This document shows, in pieces, positions 52,678-64,000 of a DNA stretch of 64,000 nucleotides (position 1 is the first letter of the stretch; the number at the start of each line of letters is the position of its first letter). The notes under the pieces are model-generated. The model saw only the letters and a program-made list of their open reading frames with translations. It had not been told where the DNA came from and searched no databases. This DNA is from Paramacrobiotus metropolitanus (Eukaryota > Tardigrada > Eutardigrada > Parachela > Macrobiotidae): NCBI RefSeq assembly GCF_019649055.1, contig NW_026570223.1, positions 2,294,001 through 2,358,000 on the forward strand, read 5' to 3'. The position numbers and the translations under genes were made by a program.

Positions 52678-55377
52678 ATGGGGTTCGCGGGATATGTTGC
52701 CTGGTTTGTCATTTCCGGGATCGCTTTCATAGCGATCTTGCTTTTATTATTTGTGGCATTTGCTTACTGGTATGAATCGGTACAAAAGATCATTTCACCC
52801 ATCAGCAAACGAAAAAAGCGCCTTCCATATCAAGAGAAGAAATGGGTGAACTCGTCTGAGATTTCATCAACTGAAGTAAAAAATTTCAAGCTTAACGTTC
52901 CTGAGGAAGTTCTGGAAGATCTTCGTTCGCGGCTGCGGAACACGCGTTATGGGCCACCCATGGAGGGTGTTAATTTCCATTTTGGCTTTCCTGCACATTA
53001 TCTCAAGAAGGTAAGCGAGAAAACGCACATGCAGACTATGCGCAAGATAAAGCAGGAGCATTACAGTTTACCGCACAGTTTTTTTTGCGACAGGATTTTT
53101 AAATTGATTTTACAATTTGCATATGCTTGATAGTTGATATCACCGCATGTCGATAAAAGTGTATCAGTATTATGTAATGCAGGTGGTATCGTACTGGTTG
53201 AACAATTATGACTGGAGAAAGCAAGAAGCCTACATCAACAGTTTTCCGCAATACACCACCAATATCGAGGGTCTGACTATTCATTTTGTGCGCGCTGTCC
53301 CACCGGAAGCGGCAGGTGGCCGCGTGAAGGTCGTTCCGATTCTGGCTGTGCATGGGTGGCCCGGATCGTTCTTTGAACTGCTGAAACTGGTGCCGCTACT
53401 CAACAAGCCTAGGGAGATTTCGCATAATACATTCGTTGCCTTCGAAGTTATTATCCCATCCATTCCCGGATACGGATTTTCCGACGCCGCTGAGAAACCG
53501 GGTTCGGGAATACATACAATTTTTTATTTGCTGTATTTATTGTAAAAAGCCAGTCGGCAGTATTTTCTTGATCTGAAATATATAAAAGTATCCTAAACCC
53601 TTTTTGTACTTTGAGTTGTAATCATTCACGCAAGAAAGGACTGTCCAAGCGTTCCATAGAAGTTGTAGATATTTATATATTGTATTGTATAAAATTTTTA
53701 GTGTTCTAACCTTGTAAATGTATGCGCGCGTGATTAACAGTGATTGTAATGCTTAGCTTAATACAGTAATAGTACGTAGTCACAAACAGTTTCCTACATG
53801 CAGGTCTGGAAACCGGTAATACCGCTCGCATATTCAATACACTGATGAATCGGCTGGGCCATGAACAATACTTCATCCATGGAGGCGATTGGGGAAGTTC
53901 AGTATGTAGTTTCCTTGCAGCGATGTATCCCGAAAGGTACAAAACATTTTTAGAAAACGCGTTCCCTTAGCCGGCTTTACATAATTATGACACTAGCGAA
54001 TATTGTTGCTTCTTAGTTGTGTATGATAAGTTCTTAATTAATAAGCAACAAGCACCTTTTGGTCGCATATACAGAATTGCATGCATCATATGGCCACAGG
54101 CAGTTTATCTGGCTTCTAATTGCACCTGTGTAGAATATTTTTCTCATAGATTCTTCATTTTTTTACCAAATGAACAAAATAAACGAAATTTTCACAAAAT
54201 CAACGAAATTTAGGATCCTGGGAATGAACATTACAATGTACAATATCCCAATGCCTGCCAGCGGAATGAAAGGCCTACTGGCTAAGTTCTTCCCTTCACT
54301 GATGAAAATTAGTCCGGGAGATGAGAAGAAGCTGTTCTGGAACAATTTCGGCTTCACTATGCGAGAATCAGGCTATTTCCACATCAACGCTACCAAACCG
54401 GACACAGTCGGTAAATCGAAAAGTTTTATCTCGCTGTCACTATGCATGATAGCTCATACCTGAGATTTGGAATTCGAAACAGATGTTTTCCGACGTTTGC
54501 TTCATTTTCATTAACACAGTATGCGAAATAATAATTAAATTATCATAAGTAAAATGAAGGATATTTCCTGGTGATCGGCAAATATTAGTAAATTAAAGTA
54601 TTATCACATATCATTTGCTATAATACATCGGGAAACATTTAATAATGCATAGGTTAAGTGAAGTAATGATGCGGGAGCAATACCAATGGGCTAGATCTTC
54701 GACCTTAAGCGTTGTAAATTAATTACAAATGGCGGTCTATGTTTTGTCCGTTTTGAAGGATATCTGTATCTCTCTTTGTCTTTGACCTAATACAGGAAGT
54801 GCGCTGACGGACTCGCCCGCGGGACTTGCGGCCTATATTCTGGAAAAATACTCCACTTGGACTAACCCTGCCAACATTGATTATCCTGAAGGAAACATCA
54901 CAAAGTACTTTACACTGGACGAACTGCTGACCAACGTGATGATCTACTGGGTATCGAACTCAATAACCTCCTCCTGCCGACTATACAAGGAAGCATTTTA
55001 TTCCGGTCCTGAGATTGATCTTCCGAGGTGCGCACAGCTGTGTGCAGCAATAGTAGTACTGCTCACACAAAATAATCGAATGAAGATAAATCTTACGATT
55101 AGATGCCAAGTACTCTCAATTTTGTTCCACCTGAATGAATTACGCATCTGTATTTTTTTGCTTCGGCAGATCGATACCGGCGGAGATGCCGACTGTTTTA
55201 TCCGATTTCCAGAGCGAAATTGGAGGGGCTAATCCACCGGATGCGTTTGCTAAACTTTACTTCCCTAAACTGATTACGGTGTCCAAGCATGTGACCGGAG
55301 GTCACTTTCCCTCCATGGAACGACCTGACGATGTGGCTAGTGATATTTGGCTTTTGGTTTCATCCGTATTGAAGTAG
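52678..55377 (+). CDS. Microsomal-type epoxide hydrolase, 6 exons (gene A)
   Basis: Exons 52678-53010, 53183-53501, 53804-53936, 54214-54410, 54796-55027 and 55170-55377 give 473 residues. An N-terminal membrane anchor (ISGIAFIAILLLLFVAFAY) is followed by the EHN region (FKLNVPEEVLEDLRSRLRNT) and an alpha/beta-hydrolase fold. Oxyanion motif HGWPG is at 168-172, the nucleophile Asp246 in HGGDWGSS, acid Glu421 and base His450 in GGHFP, matching D226/E404/H431 of mammalian EPHX1. The enzyme adds water to epoxides to form diols at the ER surface; insect members hydrolyse juvenile hormone. The start at 52678 is chosen because it aligns with gene B (both MGF) and no ATG precedes it in frame in this exon. 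Confidence 0.93.
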
Positions 55378-56227
55378 CGGATTTTTGTGCCCTTGCGTAG
55401 CGTTTTTCATCTGCGTGCAATTTTCTGGTTACTGAAATACAAAAGTCCACATAGGTTTGCAGAGGTTTTTAACAATACAATATTGTACTAAACTAACAGA
55501 TTTTGCCAATAATTTTAGATAATGTACTGTGAGATGTGCAGCTTCCGATGCATTATGCTGGTGGGTAGAAAATTTTTCGTGAATGCAGTATTCTTAGCAT
55601 TTTTTTGCAACACCAGGAATATTCTGCAATAAATCACTTTTTACAGCTTTTTTATGGTTAGATACGGTTACATATTCACGGATGAGTAACACAATCGGTT
55701 ACCGTAAAAACGAATCTGAAAGAAATTGTTATGCAGATAATACGTTATGTTTCCCTTTCGGCTAGTTGAACCATTTAATATTGCACGCTTTGGCACAGGA
55801 AATAACTGCAGATCATGGCGAAAACTCTACAGGTTTAAAGGTTTAATCAAGCCGACACTCAACAAGCTAATTGGCTATCATTCTTTAAAAATTTATACCA
55901 CTGCATTTTTACCACTAAACAACCACTGTTTGTGGAAAGTGTCTGGGCGCCTGCGGTGATTAGCAGAGAGGTTTACAAGGCCCGGCAGTACGTACTTACG
56001 TACACTTTATTAAAGCCGGTATGCAAGACAGACAGTCAGGAACCGCTTTGCAGTTTGAAAACTGATTGTAACCATTTATCTGCAGTACTACTTATTGTAC
56101 AAGTTACAAGTACACGTTAAAACGTAAATAAGTTTTTGAGTTGCTCTTCAGTTTGATATATTATCGAAGCCCTTTATTCCTCGTCTAATTTTATTCTTAA
56201 GAGTTCATATTGGAATGCACTAAAACT
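55378..56227. other. Intergenic region between the two epoxide hydrolase genes
   Basis: 850 bases with no coding frame I can support. AATAAA-type signals for gene A may include the CAATAAAT at about 55629-55634. Confidence 0.35.
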
Positions 56228-58949
56228 ATGGGTTTCGGATGTGTTTTATCATTTTTGTTCAGCGGGATCGTATTTGTAGCGGTATTGCTGGGTGTTTTTG
56301 TCGCTTATGTATATTTTTACGAAGTGATTAAAAAGTTTACTTTATCGCCACATAAAGTGAAAGAACGTTTCCCTTATCAAGAGAAGAAATGGGTGGATTC
56401 CTCTGAGATTCCCTCCGATGAGATTAAGTCATTCAAGTTGGATGTTCCGGAGGAAGTGCTGGACGATCTGCGCTCACGTTTGAGAAATGCTCGATATGGA
56501 CCGCCCATGGACGACGTGAATTTCCACTTTGGATTCCCGTCTCACTATTTGAAAAAGGTACAGCAACCGAAAAAACGTACTTTTATTTTAATTTCCATAT
56601 TTGTTTTTATCGGATGTCTGCATCGAGTAATTGTATTTATTTGTAACGCTGATAAGGAGGGAGATACCATACTGCAGTAAAGTGCAGTTACAGCCTTCTG
56701 ATTATAACGAAGTTGCACTTTGATACGCGTTGAGATTCCAAAATTCATTTAATCCGTGCACTCAATGCAATGCGATACTGGACGTCTTATTAACAGTAAT
56801 TAATATCGAAATATTAATTACGAAGCTTCGGTTACTGTAGCTTCTGTTTCGGTATGTTGTACAGTATCCGAAGTGTTCACGTGCAGCAGAATTTTGAAAC
56901 GAATACTGATAAATGATAATGATATGTCGCGTAATCCATCGCAATAATATGAGGCACAGTTTTCGTGCAGGGTATGTTCACAGCACCCAATGGTCCTCGT
57001 ATTAAAAGTATTTATTGCGGCTTCAGGTTGTATCGTATTGGTTGAACGATTACGACTGGAGAAAGCAAGAGGCCTTTATCAACAGTTTTCCGCAATACAC
57101 CACCAATATTGAGGGCCTGAATATTCATTTTGTGCGCGCTGTCCCTCCGGAAGCGGCAGGTGGCCGCGTGAAGGTCGTTCCGATTCTGGCTCTGCATGGG
57201 TGGCCCGGATCGTTCTTTGAACTGCTGAAACTGGTGCCGCTGCTTCACAAACCGAGGGAGATTTCACACAACACATTCGTTGCTTTCGAAGTAATTATCC
57301 CCTCCATCCCTGGATACGGATTTTCCGATACTTCCCAAAAACCAGGTTTGTAAAAGCAGGTTTCTGTGCGGCATTCCCAAAAAACGTTACTGATGCAGTC
57401 GGTATTCGACTGCTGTATTTTTCGCTGTTGTGGTGAGTAAGTATGTGAAACTTCAAAAACCGGGAATGCCGGGTGCCACGAAATTTGAGCCCACAGAATC
57501 GTTTCTATAAAGATTTGTTGCAGGATTGGAAACTGGCAACATGGCACGTATATTCAACACGCTGATGTCACGTCTTGGTCATGAGCAGTATTTTATTCAC
57601 GGAGGAGATTGGGGCAGCTCCGTGTGCCGATTCCTCTCTGTGATGTATCCCGAAAGGTAGAAGTATAATATTAGCAAATAATCAAAGTCGAGATATTGCC
57701 GTTGAATTGCGTAAGGATTAGGCGTTTTTCTGCTCTGCATGAAATCTGTAGAGTCGTGCACTTTTCAGAATCCTGGGAATGAACATTACAATGTACAATA
57801 TCCCTATGTCTGCCTACTGGATGAAGAGTCTACTGGGAAAATTCTTCCCTTCCCTAATGAAACTTAGTCCAGGGGACGAAAGGAAATTGTACTGGCCAAA
57901 TTTTTTCTTTATTTTACGAGAATCTGGTTATTTCCATATCAACGCCACGAAGCCGGACACAGTCGGTATTTATGCACTGTACAAGAACTTACTGTACTTG
58001 TTGTGTAGTATGGGATTGGTTGAAAACCTAAAAACATTGCGTTGGATTCTTGAACGTACTAAAAAACTGTTTTATGCATAGTTGTATAATATTTACTGTT
58101 ATGTTTTTGCAATAATGACTACGAAGATCTCCTTGGTGGAACAGATATGCCGATGACCTTTGCACAGGCAGCATTATTATTACTGTATAGGCAGCATAAC
58201 AAAACGTAGATTTTAATGCCATCAGAATAAAATGTTAGAGTTGCCCTCTTCATTTGCAGGGAGCAGTTTGTCGGATTCGCCAGCCGGCCTTGCGGCGTAT
58301 ATTCTGGAAAAGTTTTCAACCTGGACTAACAAAGCCAACATAGAGTATCCCGATGGAAATATTACAAAATACTTTACTCTGGATGATCTGCTGACCAACG
58401 TTATGATCTACTGGGTATCAAATTCTATTACATCCTCGTGCCGACTGTACAAAGAGACATTTTATTCGGCTTCCGGTGTGGATCTTGCTCGGTCAGTTTC
58501 CGGATAGCAAACGAAACAGTTAACGTTTTAGACAACCGTATTTTTATGTAGCTGTATTCGGTTTTTCAATTCTCATTAATACACTGAATATGCTTCTTTG
58601 GGTTTTTTACACCAATATCCTTCCGTTCGTTTTCCGCGGCCCTACCGTGCATTCCTATTTCCTATATATGTTTATCTATATACGTATGTATAGATATTCC
58701 TATATAGTATATGGTACTTACCGTACTTTTCATTTTTTCAGTATACTCCCCGTGGAAGTCCCGTGCGTGCTATCCGATTTTCAGAACGAGATTGGAGGAA
58801 CTAATCCACCGGAAGCTTTTGTCAGGCCTTATTTCCCCCAACTCATCAAGATGACCAAGCATACGACCGGAGGTCACTTTCCTGCGTTGGAACGACCCGA
58901 CGATGTGGCCAACGATATATGGCTTTTGGCATCGTCTGCATTGAAATAA
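56228..58949 (+). CDS. Microsomal-type epoxide hydrolase, 6 exons (gene B)
   Basis: Exons 56228-56557, 57027-57345, 57524-57656, 57769-57965, 58260-58491 and 58742-58949 give 472 residues. Every exon except the first has exactly the length of its gene A counterpart, and exon 1 is one codon shorter, so this is a tandem duplicate. Anchor (FLFSGIVFVAVLLGVFVAYV), HGWPG, nucleophile Asp245 (HGGDWGSS), Glu420 and His449 (GGHFP) are all present, so it should be active. Exon 2 is much closer to gene A at DNA level than exon 1 (see findings). Substrate unknown; the P450s just upstream could supply epoxides. Confidence 0.93.
56796..56821. repeat. AT-rich hairpin in intron 1 of epoxide hydrolase B
   Basis: GTAATTAATAT and ATATTAATTAC are exact 11-base reverse complements around a CGAA loop. 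No function inferred. Confidence 0.7.
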
Positions 58950-59971
58950 AACGTTTTTTAAGCAAGTTGCGCAGCTGGCGCCTATTTTTGCGATTTAACG
59001 TCTTTCTTTCAGTTCGAAAACATTTGATTGCCGATTTTTCCCTTCGCTTTCTTTGTGCATCTAGCGACATGGCGAACGGTAGCAGAGTAGTAATTATTGG
59101 CCCATGTTTTTGGTTATCATGGTTAATTAATATTCATACTCCTGTTACTTCTAATGCGCATAATTACACTGATGGTGGTTTATAACTTTATCATTTATGG
59201 TTAGGTGTGTCGAAAGTTTTAATTTATGTGTTTTAAAATTAGATGTGTCGAAAATTTTAAAAACATTAAAAAATGCATATGGCTATACGGCTGCGAGTGG
59301 GAGTGGACGCCGTGGGCCTAGATGTTCTGCTTAATTTTTCGCCCTTTTTGCTGCTTTGAATGTTTGAAACCTCTATGAATGGTAAAACAAAACATAAAAG
59401 CGCCTGCACATCTTTGCCATTTTTTAAAATCCGTTTGATGAAGTAAACATTATTAAGGAAAAGTAGGTACCGGTATGCACGAAAGCAGTGATTATAATTC
59501 ACTTGGCATAGCGCGTACGGCGTACATCACAGATGTGCACAGTACGTTTGTACGAGTATGTACGTACGCATTACACTTCACCATCGTCTGTTGTAAGTTT
59601 ACTGGCTGTAGCGATTACCTTCCCAGTTCTCCAGTTGTAAATGCCGTCAGTTTGCAATCTGCATTCCGATGTGCAGTTGCAGCCCGTCCACTATCAGCTT
59701 CGACAACCACAATTTTCTCAGGGCTGCGGACTTTTATGTTTGCGATTTTGTAATCGTTCTCAATTCCAAATAAGGGCAGTAAGTTTTCTTTTATGAGACA
59801 TTAAAGGAAGAAAAACCAAGATGGGTTCCAGTCCATGATTCCATCATCCGCCATACGAAACTGATGTGTGCGTATGTTGCTGAAAATCTTCATGGATTTT
59901 TATTTCTCTTTGCCAGCCTGTGATTGCCTGGCCGATCCAGAATCCCGAGCTTTATCTTGATCTCTCAAAGT
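58950..59971. other. 1 kb intergenic region before the ZDHHC gene
   Basis: No coding frame I can support. It contains the 3' end of epoxide hydrolase B and upstream sequence of the ZDHHC gene. Confidence 0.35.
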
Positions 59972-60012
59972 TTATAAAAGCAGCTATTCATGTTGCTCTG
60001 ATTTTATCAGAT
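59972..60012 (+). promoter_or_regulatory. Possible TATA/initiator promoter of the ZDHHC gene
   Basis: TTATAAAAG begins at 59972 and TCAGAT lies at 60007-60012, about 35 bases on, just before the ATG at 60017. If used, the 5' leader would be only about 8 bases, so an upstream start or leader exon is also possible. Confidence 0.4.
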
Positions 60013-60016
60013 TAAT

Positions 60017-63000
60017 ATGGCTATGGATCTTCAGGATTTGGAATTACCACCAGCGCGTAAAAAGCGGAAAATAAGCCGTTATTTTCCAGCTTTTCTCGCA
60101 TGGTTCCTGATTATTGGAGCCACCGTTGTATATTTTGTCTTTCCGTATGTGAAAACATAAAACCATTTGATTTTTTCGTTAAGTTAGCTGATTTCCCTGT
60201 GTGCTACTTATATATTATGGAAGGCGTATTTGATAGGAATGTGGTCTTGTACTGTATACACAGTGGAAATGGGTTGTGTTTCAGGGGAAGTGGGTTCGCG
60301 CACCGCTATGCGCTCATTGCGCCCTACATCCTATCCGTACACGCTGTGATTGTTGTCATTCTCATTGCTAATCTGGCCATCGCTACCTACATGGATCCTG
60401 GTTTTCTGCCAAAAGGTTCGTCCAATCGTCCATTAAAATTTTCACTTTTCTTTGTAAATATTTTAAAATCCTGTAAAAATTACTTACAGACAGATTTGAA
60501 ATTTTTCAACATATTAAAAAAGCAGAAGCAATATATTTTTAAATTTACTTGTAAGAATGTTTCTTTTAAAGTTTACTTAATAGAATGTTGTTGGTTTGGA
60601 TTTTGGAATACGCAGTAAATTATTCATAAGAAATTTTTTTGTTTGGAGCATATTCTGATCACTTCTTAATTTTTCTTGGCAGTGAACTTATTAAGGTAAC
60701 TTAATTTCGATGTCTTGCACTATTTCTAAGTTTAAACTTACTACTGTACCATAAAAAAGAGAACCCGGGCAGATTGCAGATTTTTTTGATTAAATCACTT
60801 ATGTGTTGTGTGCAGGCTTACTGGTGAAAATTTTATTTATCCGCTTTTTTCTGACGCCTCATGAAAAGGCAGGACCTGTTATGAATGAATGTTTTTATGT
60901 CGAATATAAATGCCCATTTTGTTTACTTTCCGTTAGCCGGAATGGTAATGCACTCCCGCTGCGCTGTGTTCTTTTGGAATGCAAGAATAGCTCACGTCAT
61001 TCGGTGTTTAAAATGATTAGACAGTCAGTTCGAGCTTGTCATACGTTTAAAGCCCGGCTTTTAATCGTCATGTTAGTAGTCGGATGCCCGTTTCAGTTTT
61101 GAAGCAAGGTTTATGATAATTTAAGTAATACTCGAGGCGGTTTAATACATTCTTATCAGCGGTTTTCAGCGACTTCGTGATTTTTGGGAGCTGACAACGA
61201 GAACAGAACAGTAAAGTTCAAGTGTACAAGCATGCCAGCGCAGTTATAAGAAATTAACAAATTTAAATCTAAATTTTTGCAATACATATTTTGTATGTCT
61301 GAATCGATGGTGTAATCCGCGGTAACTCTTTGTTGGTAAGCAGAACCGCAATGCAAAACATCAAAAAAGTTTTATGAGAAAATGCAACGTACAGACTATT
61401 GTTTTAACTTTTAAGTGATTTTATTCGTGACTACTAGTAGAATAGTAAGTAATCTTGAGTTTATTCAGGATACCTTGTGTTGATAGATTATTATGTTGCC
61501 CGCCATTTGAAAATGTTTTAATAACCCGCGAATTTCTGTTTTTGACTATTCGTACAGCACAGTTTATCAGCACAGTGCCGCAGTAGTACACAAAGTTATC
61601 GCTGATGATCCTGCAGTGAACTGTTACCATGTTTGCTGAAGTTGTTTGTGCTGTGCACTTATGTATTTACCAATTCGTTTGTTTTGGTTAATGCGCTCTA
61701 ATTTTCAGCTCTTCACGACGAAGTTCCTGCGGACGACTTTCGCTCACCGTTATATAAAACGGTGGACATCAAGGGTGTCCAGATTCGGTTGAAATGGTGC
61801 GTTACCTGCAATTTATACCGGCCACCCCGGACCTCGCACTGCAGCACCTGTAATCGGTGTATTGAGGTACTGGTATCTGGGTGTTCACCGCTTGTTTTCT
61901 TTTTGTAACACGACATTTTTGTTCCAGGTGTTTGACCATCACTGTAAGTGCCACTATCGTATTACACCTTGGCGGTTTTTTTCAAGTGGTACTTGCTGTT
62001 GTATAGTAGTATTGCCACCTCTTTAAATTAATCGTGTACATCACTCTCGCATTGACAGTGCAGTTTTGTTCGGATTATTTTAAATCAGCGGGACAATTGT
62101 CGACATCGCTGATAAGTGATAACCGTGATGTGGGATCATGTGTCGAAGACGCGATAATTTCTTTACTTGGTTTGGGTTGTTCTTCGTCCTGGTAAATTTC
62201 GGAACAAAATTTGTTTCGTAAAAGCAAAAGATATTTTGTAACCTATAGAAGCATAAGAAGCATATAGCATTTTATAGCATATTCCAGAAGCATTTTATAG
62301 CATATTGCAGAAGTATTTTATAGCATATTCCTGTTTCTTCTTCAGTGTTTTAGTTGATTTTTTGACCAATTTACGAATCGATTCATTGATGCATTTCTGT
62401 TGTCCGTGTTTCGCCTTCGACATTTATCTTGTTAAGCAGATTTACTGGTTTTTATGATAATTTATTGATTGGATTTACGGTTGTGATATCTTAGTACAAA
62501 AGGATTTTAATTCGAATGGCATCATCTCCGTTTTTCTAATGCGTGGCGTATATTGATTTACCTAACTTATTGAGTCAGGGTCATGTCTTTTCTCCAGGTC
62601 CTTGGGTGGCTAATTGTGTGGGTCGACGGAACTATCGGTACTTTTTGTATTTTCTGATCTCCTTGTGCTTGCACATGATGGCCGTCTTCGGTGTGAGTCT
62701 GCATCAAGTTATACGGGAAAGCGGGAATCTTGATCATCCAACACAAATCGCCTCGTACGTATCGTTTGTTCACCTTGCATGTACATGCCTGTGAGATTGA
62801 AGAGTTACAGCGAGAAAGATAGTTTCCAAGCCGCTTGGTTGTTTGATCGATTTTTGTGGTTATTTTTACAGGATAGTGCTCATGGTACTGATTGGATTGT
62901 TAATATTCCCCATTGGTGGATTAACGTGCTTTCATTTCCATCTCGTATCCAAGGCCAACACCACTAATGAACAGGTGCGGTTTGTATTTACGGCTTGAGG

Positions 63001-64000
63001 AAATCAGCGGTACATGTCAGGCGTAATTAAGGGCATTATCGGCATGTGTCAGCGATCAAAATGTATTCACTGTGGATCTTATTGATTCATCTGTATCTTT
63101 AGGTGACGGCAAAATTTAAGAATTCTTTGAATCCGTACGACAGGGGATGCCCAAAGAATTGTCTTTTCACATTTTGTGGTCCGCTTTACGGAAAGTATGT
63201 ATTAAATCTCCTTATGAAAATGGCTCGAACCCCCAATGAGGGAGACATTGATTTGCACTAATTTTGTCCATTCTCCAGATACACGCCTGCAGCGGATCTG
63301 AATAACGTGACTGTTCAGCGGCCCAAAGAGCGTGTGCCGTTTTCGCCTTCAGCCTCACCTACACAAATACGTGTGGAGATACCGAAATTCCCAGAACCGG
63401 AAAAGACTGATAACGTCACCGTGAAGTATAAGGTATATTTAGGCTTGATGCACAGTGGGTTTGCCAGTTATCCTTTTGGGCTGTTCTGCTTGTGACCTTG
63501 CGATGCTTGCGTATTTTGCTTCCGATAACAGACTTCAGCTTTTTCACGCTCTTGACCTTAGGTGCCGGCAGCAGCTAGACCCTCGGGTGGGGCTTATGCA
63601 CTAAAACCCAGTACTGCCGATTACGATAACATTCCGCCGCGCTCACCTGATGTTCCCACGGCTGTCCCGGCGGTTAGTCCACCGCTGCCGGTGGTGGATA
63701 ATGCTTTTGCTAACCATAAACCGCCCGTGACCGGCACCGGCGCTCCTCCCAGTTACGCTCAATCCAGTATTAAATCGAAGATGCAGCCTGTGATTGCAGA
63801 GCTTATCGCGCGAGCGCCCTCTTCGTCTGTCAGTAGCGCAGAGGGTTACGGCAGCATCGAGGAGCCCCTCACCGCCACGCCTTCGTTCAATAGCCACACC
63901 AGTAAAGAGTCCCATATTACCCCGTCTAGCGGCGATTCCACCGCCACCAAAATGAACCATGGAATATTGCGGGCTACGTCAAGGCAGGACTCGGTGCTGA
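60017..64000 (+). CDS. ZDHHC5/8-type protein S-palmitoyltransferase, 3' end outside window
   Basis: Exons 60017-60144, 60285-60415, 61709-61866, 61928-61943, 62598-62754, 62872-62974, 63103-63194, 63279-63432 and 63562-64000+ give 459 codons so far. Two N-terminal membrane spans lead into the Cys-rich domain ([20 protein letters not shown], then NRCIE) and [21 protein letters not shown]; catalytic Cys145 lies in D142-H-H-C. Two more spans follow, then the TTxE motif as TTNEQ (~227-231) and the [11 protein letters not shown] block typical of ZDHHC5/8, then a long disordered Ser/Pro-rich tail. It transfers palmitate from CoA to Cys of client proteins, usually at the plasma membrane or endosomes. 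Exon 4 is only 16 bases and its end splits the catalytic Cys codon. The tail runs past the window edge. Confidence 0.92.
62266..62334. repeat. 23-base tandem repeat, three copies, in a ZDHHC intron
   Basis: Three adjacent near-identical units of the type AGCATTTTATAGCATATTCC(AGA) at 62266, 62289 and 62312. The copies differ at a few bases. No function inferred. Confidence 0.7.

Noticed and set aside
59475-59753. 92-residue + frame between epoxide hydrolase B and the ZDHHC gene
   Set aside because: No signal peptide, domain or splice support; intergenic chance frame.

Overview
The window is animal nuclear DNA. Genes are interrupted by many short GT-AG introns, coding exons join in consistent phase, and the proteins are typical of Metazoa (CASK scaffold, anoctamin, microsomal-type cytochrome P450s and epoxide hydrolases, a sterol-isomerase homologue, a palmitoyltransferase). 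There are no operons, Shine-Dalgarno sites or CRISPR arrays. Compact genes, TATA+TCAGT-type promoters and moderate AT content suggest a small-genome invertebrate. My impression is a tardigrade such as Hypsibius, but nothing in the window proves that.

Layout, left to right. A small gene for a secreted Gly/Trp-repeat peptide (716-1456, +) with its own TATA/initiator promoter. A ~700 bp fold-back element flanked by a TA duplication (2104-2802). A complete 21-exon anoctamin/TMEM16 gene (3028-8614, +), convergent with a 4-exon EBP-like sterol isomerase gene (10013-8863, -). A 3.1 kb intergenic stretch leads to CASK (13109-40339, +), which occupies over 40% of the window with 16 coding exons and long introns. 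Two extra ATG-bearing exons inside CASK introns (29966-30097 and 33301-33369) look like alternative starts for kinase-less isoforms. Next is a 2-exon coiled-coil gene whose C-terminus resembles the kinetochore subunit CENP-K (42067-40949, -), then a decayed LINE reverse-transcriptase fragment.

The right third looks like a xenobiotic/lipid metabolism cluster: two clan-2-type P450 genes with the same six-exon structure in divergent orientation (45414-42920 - and 49258-51879 +), a small orphan secreted-protein gene between them (46576-47655, +), and two tandem epoxide hydrolase genes with matching six-exon structure (52678-55377 and 56228-58949, +). A ZDHHC5/8-type palmitoyltransferase begins at 60017 and runs off the right edge.

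I rebuilt exon models by hand from splice sites, reading phase and remembered family sequences. All stated models keep an open frame across every junction. Terminal exons and 5' starts are the least certain parts, because no transcript data were available. P450s and epoxide hydrolases commonly act in sequence on lipophilic compounds (oxidise, then open the epoxide), so their adjacency here may be functional or simply local duplication.
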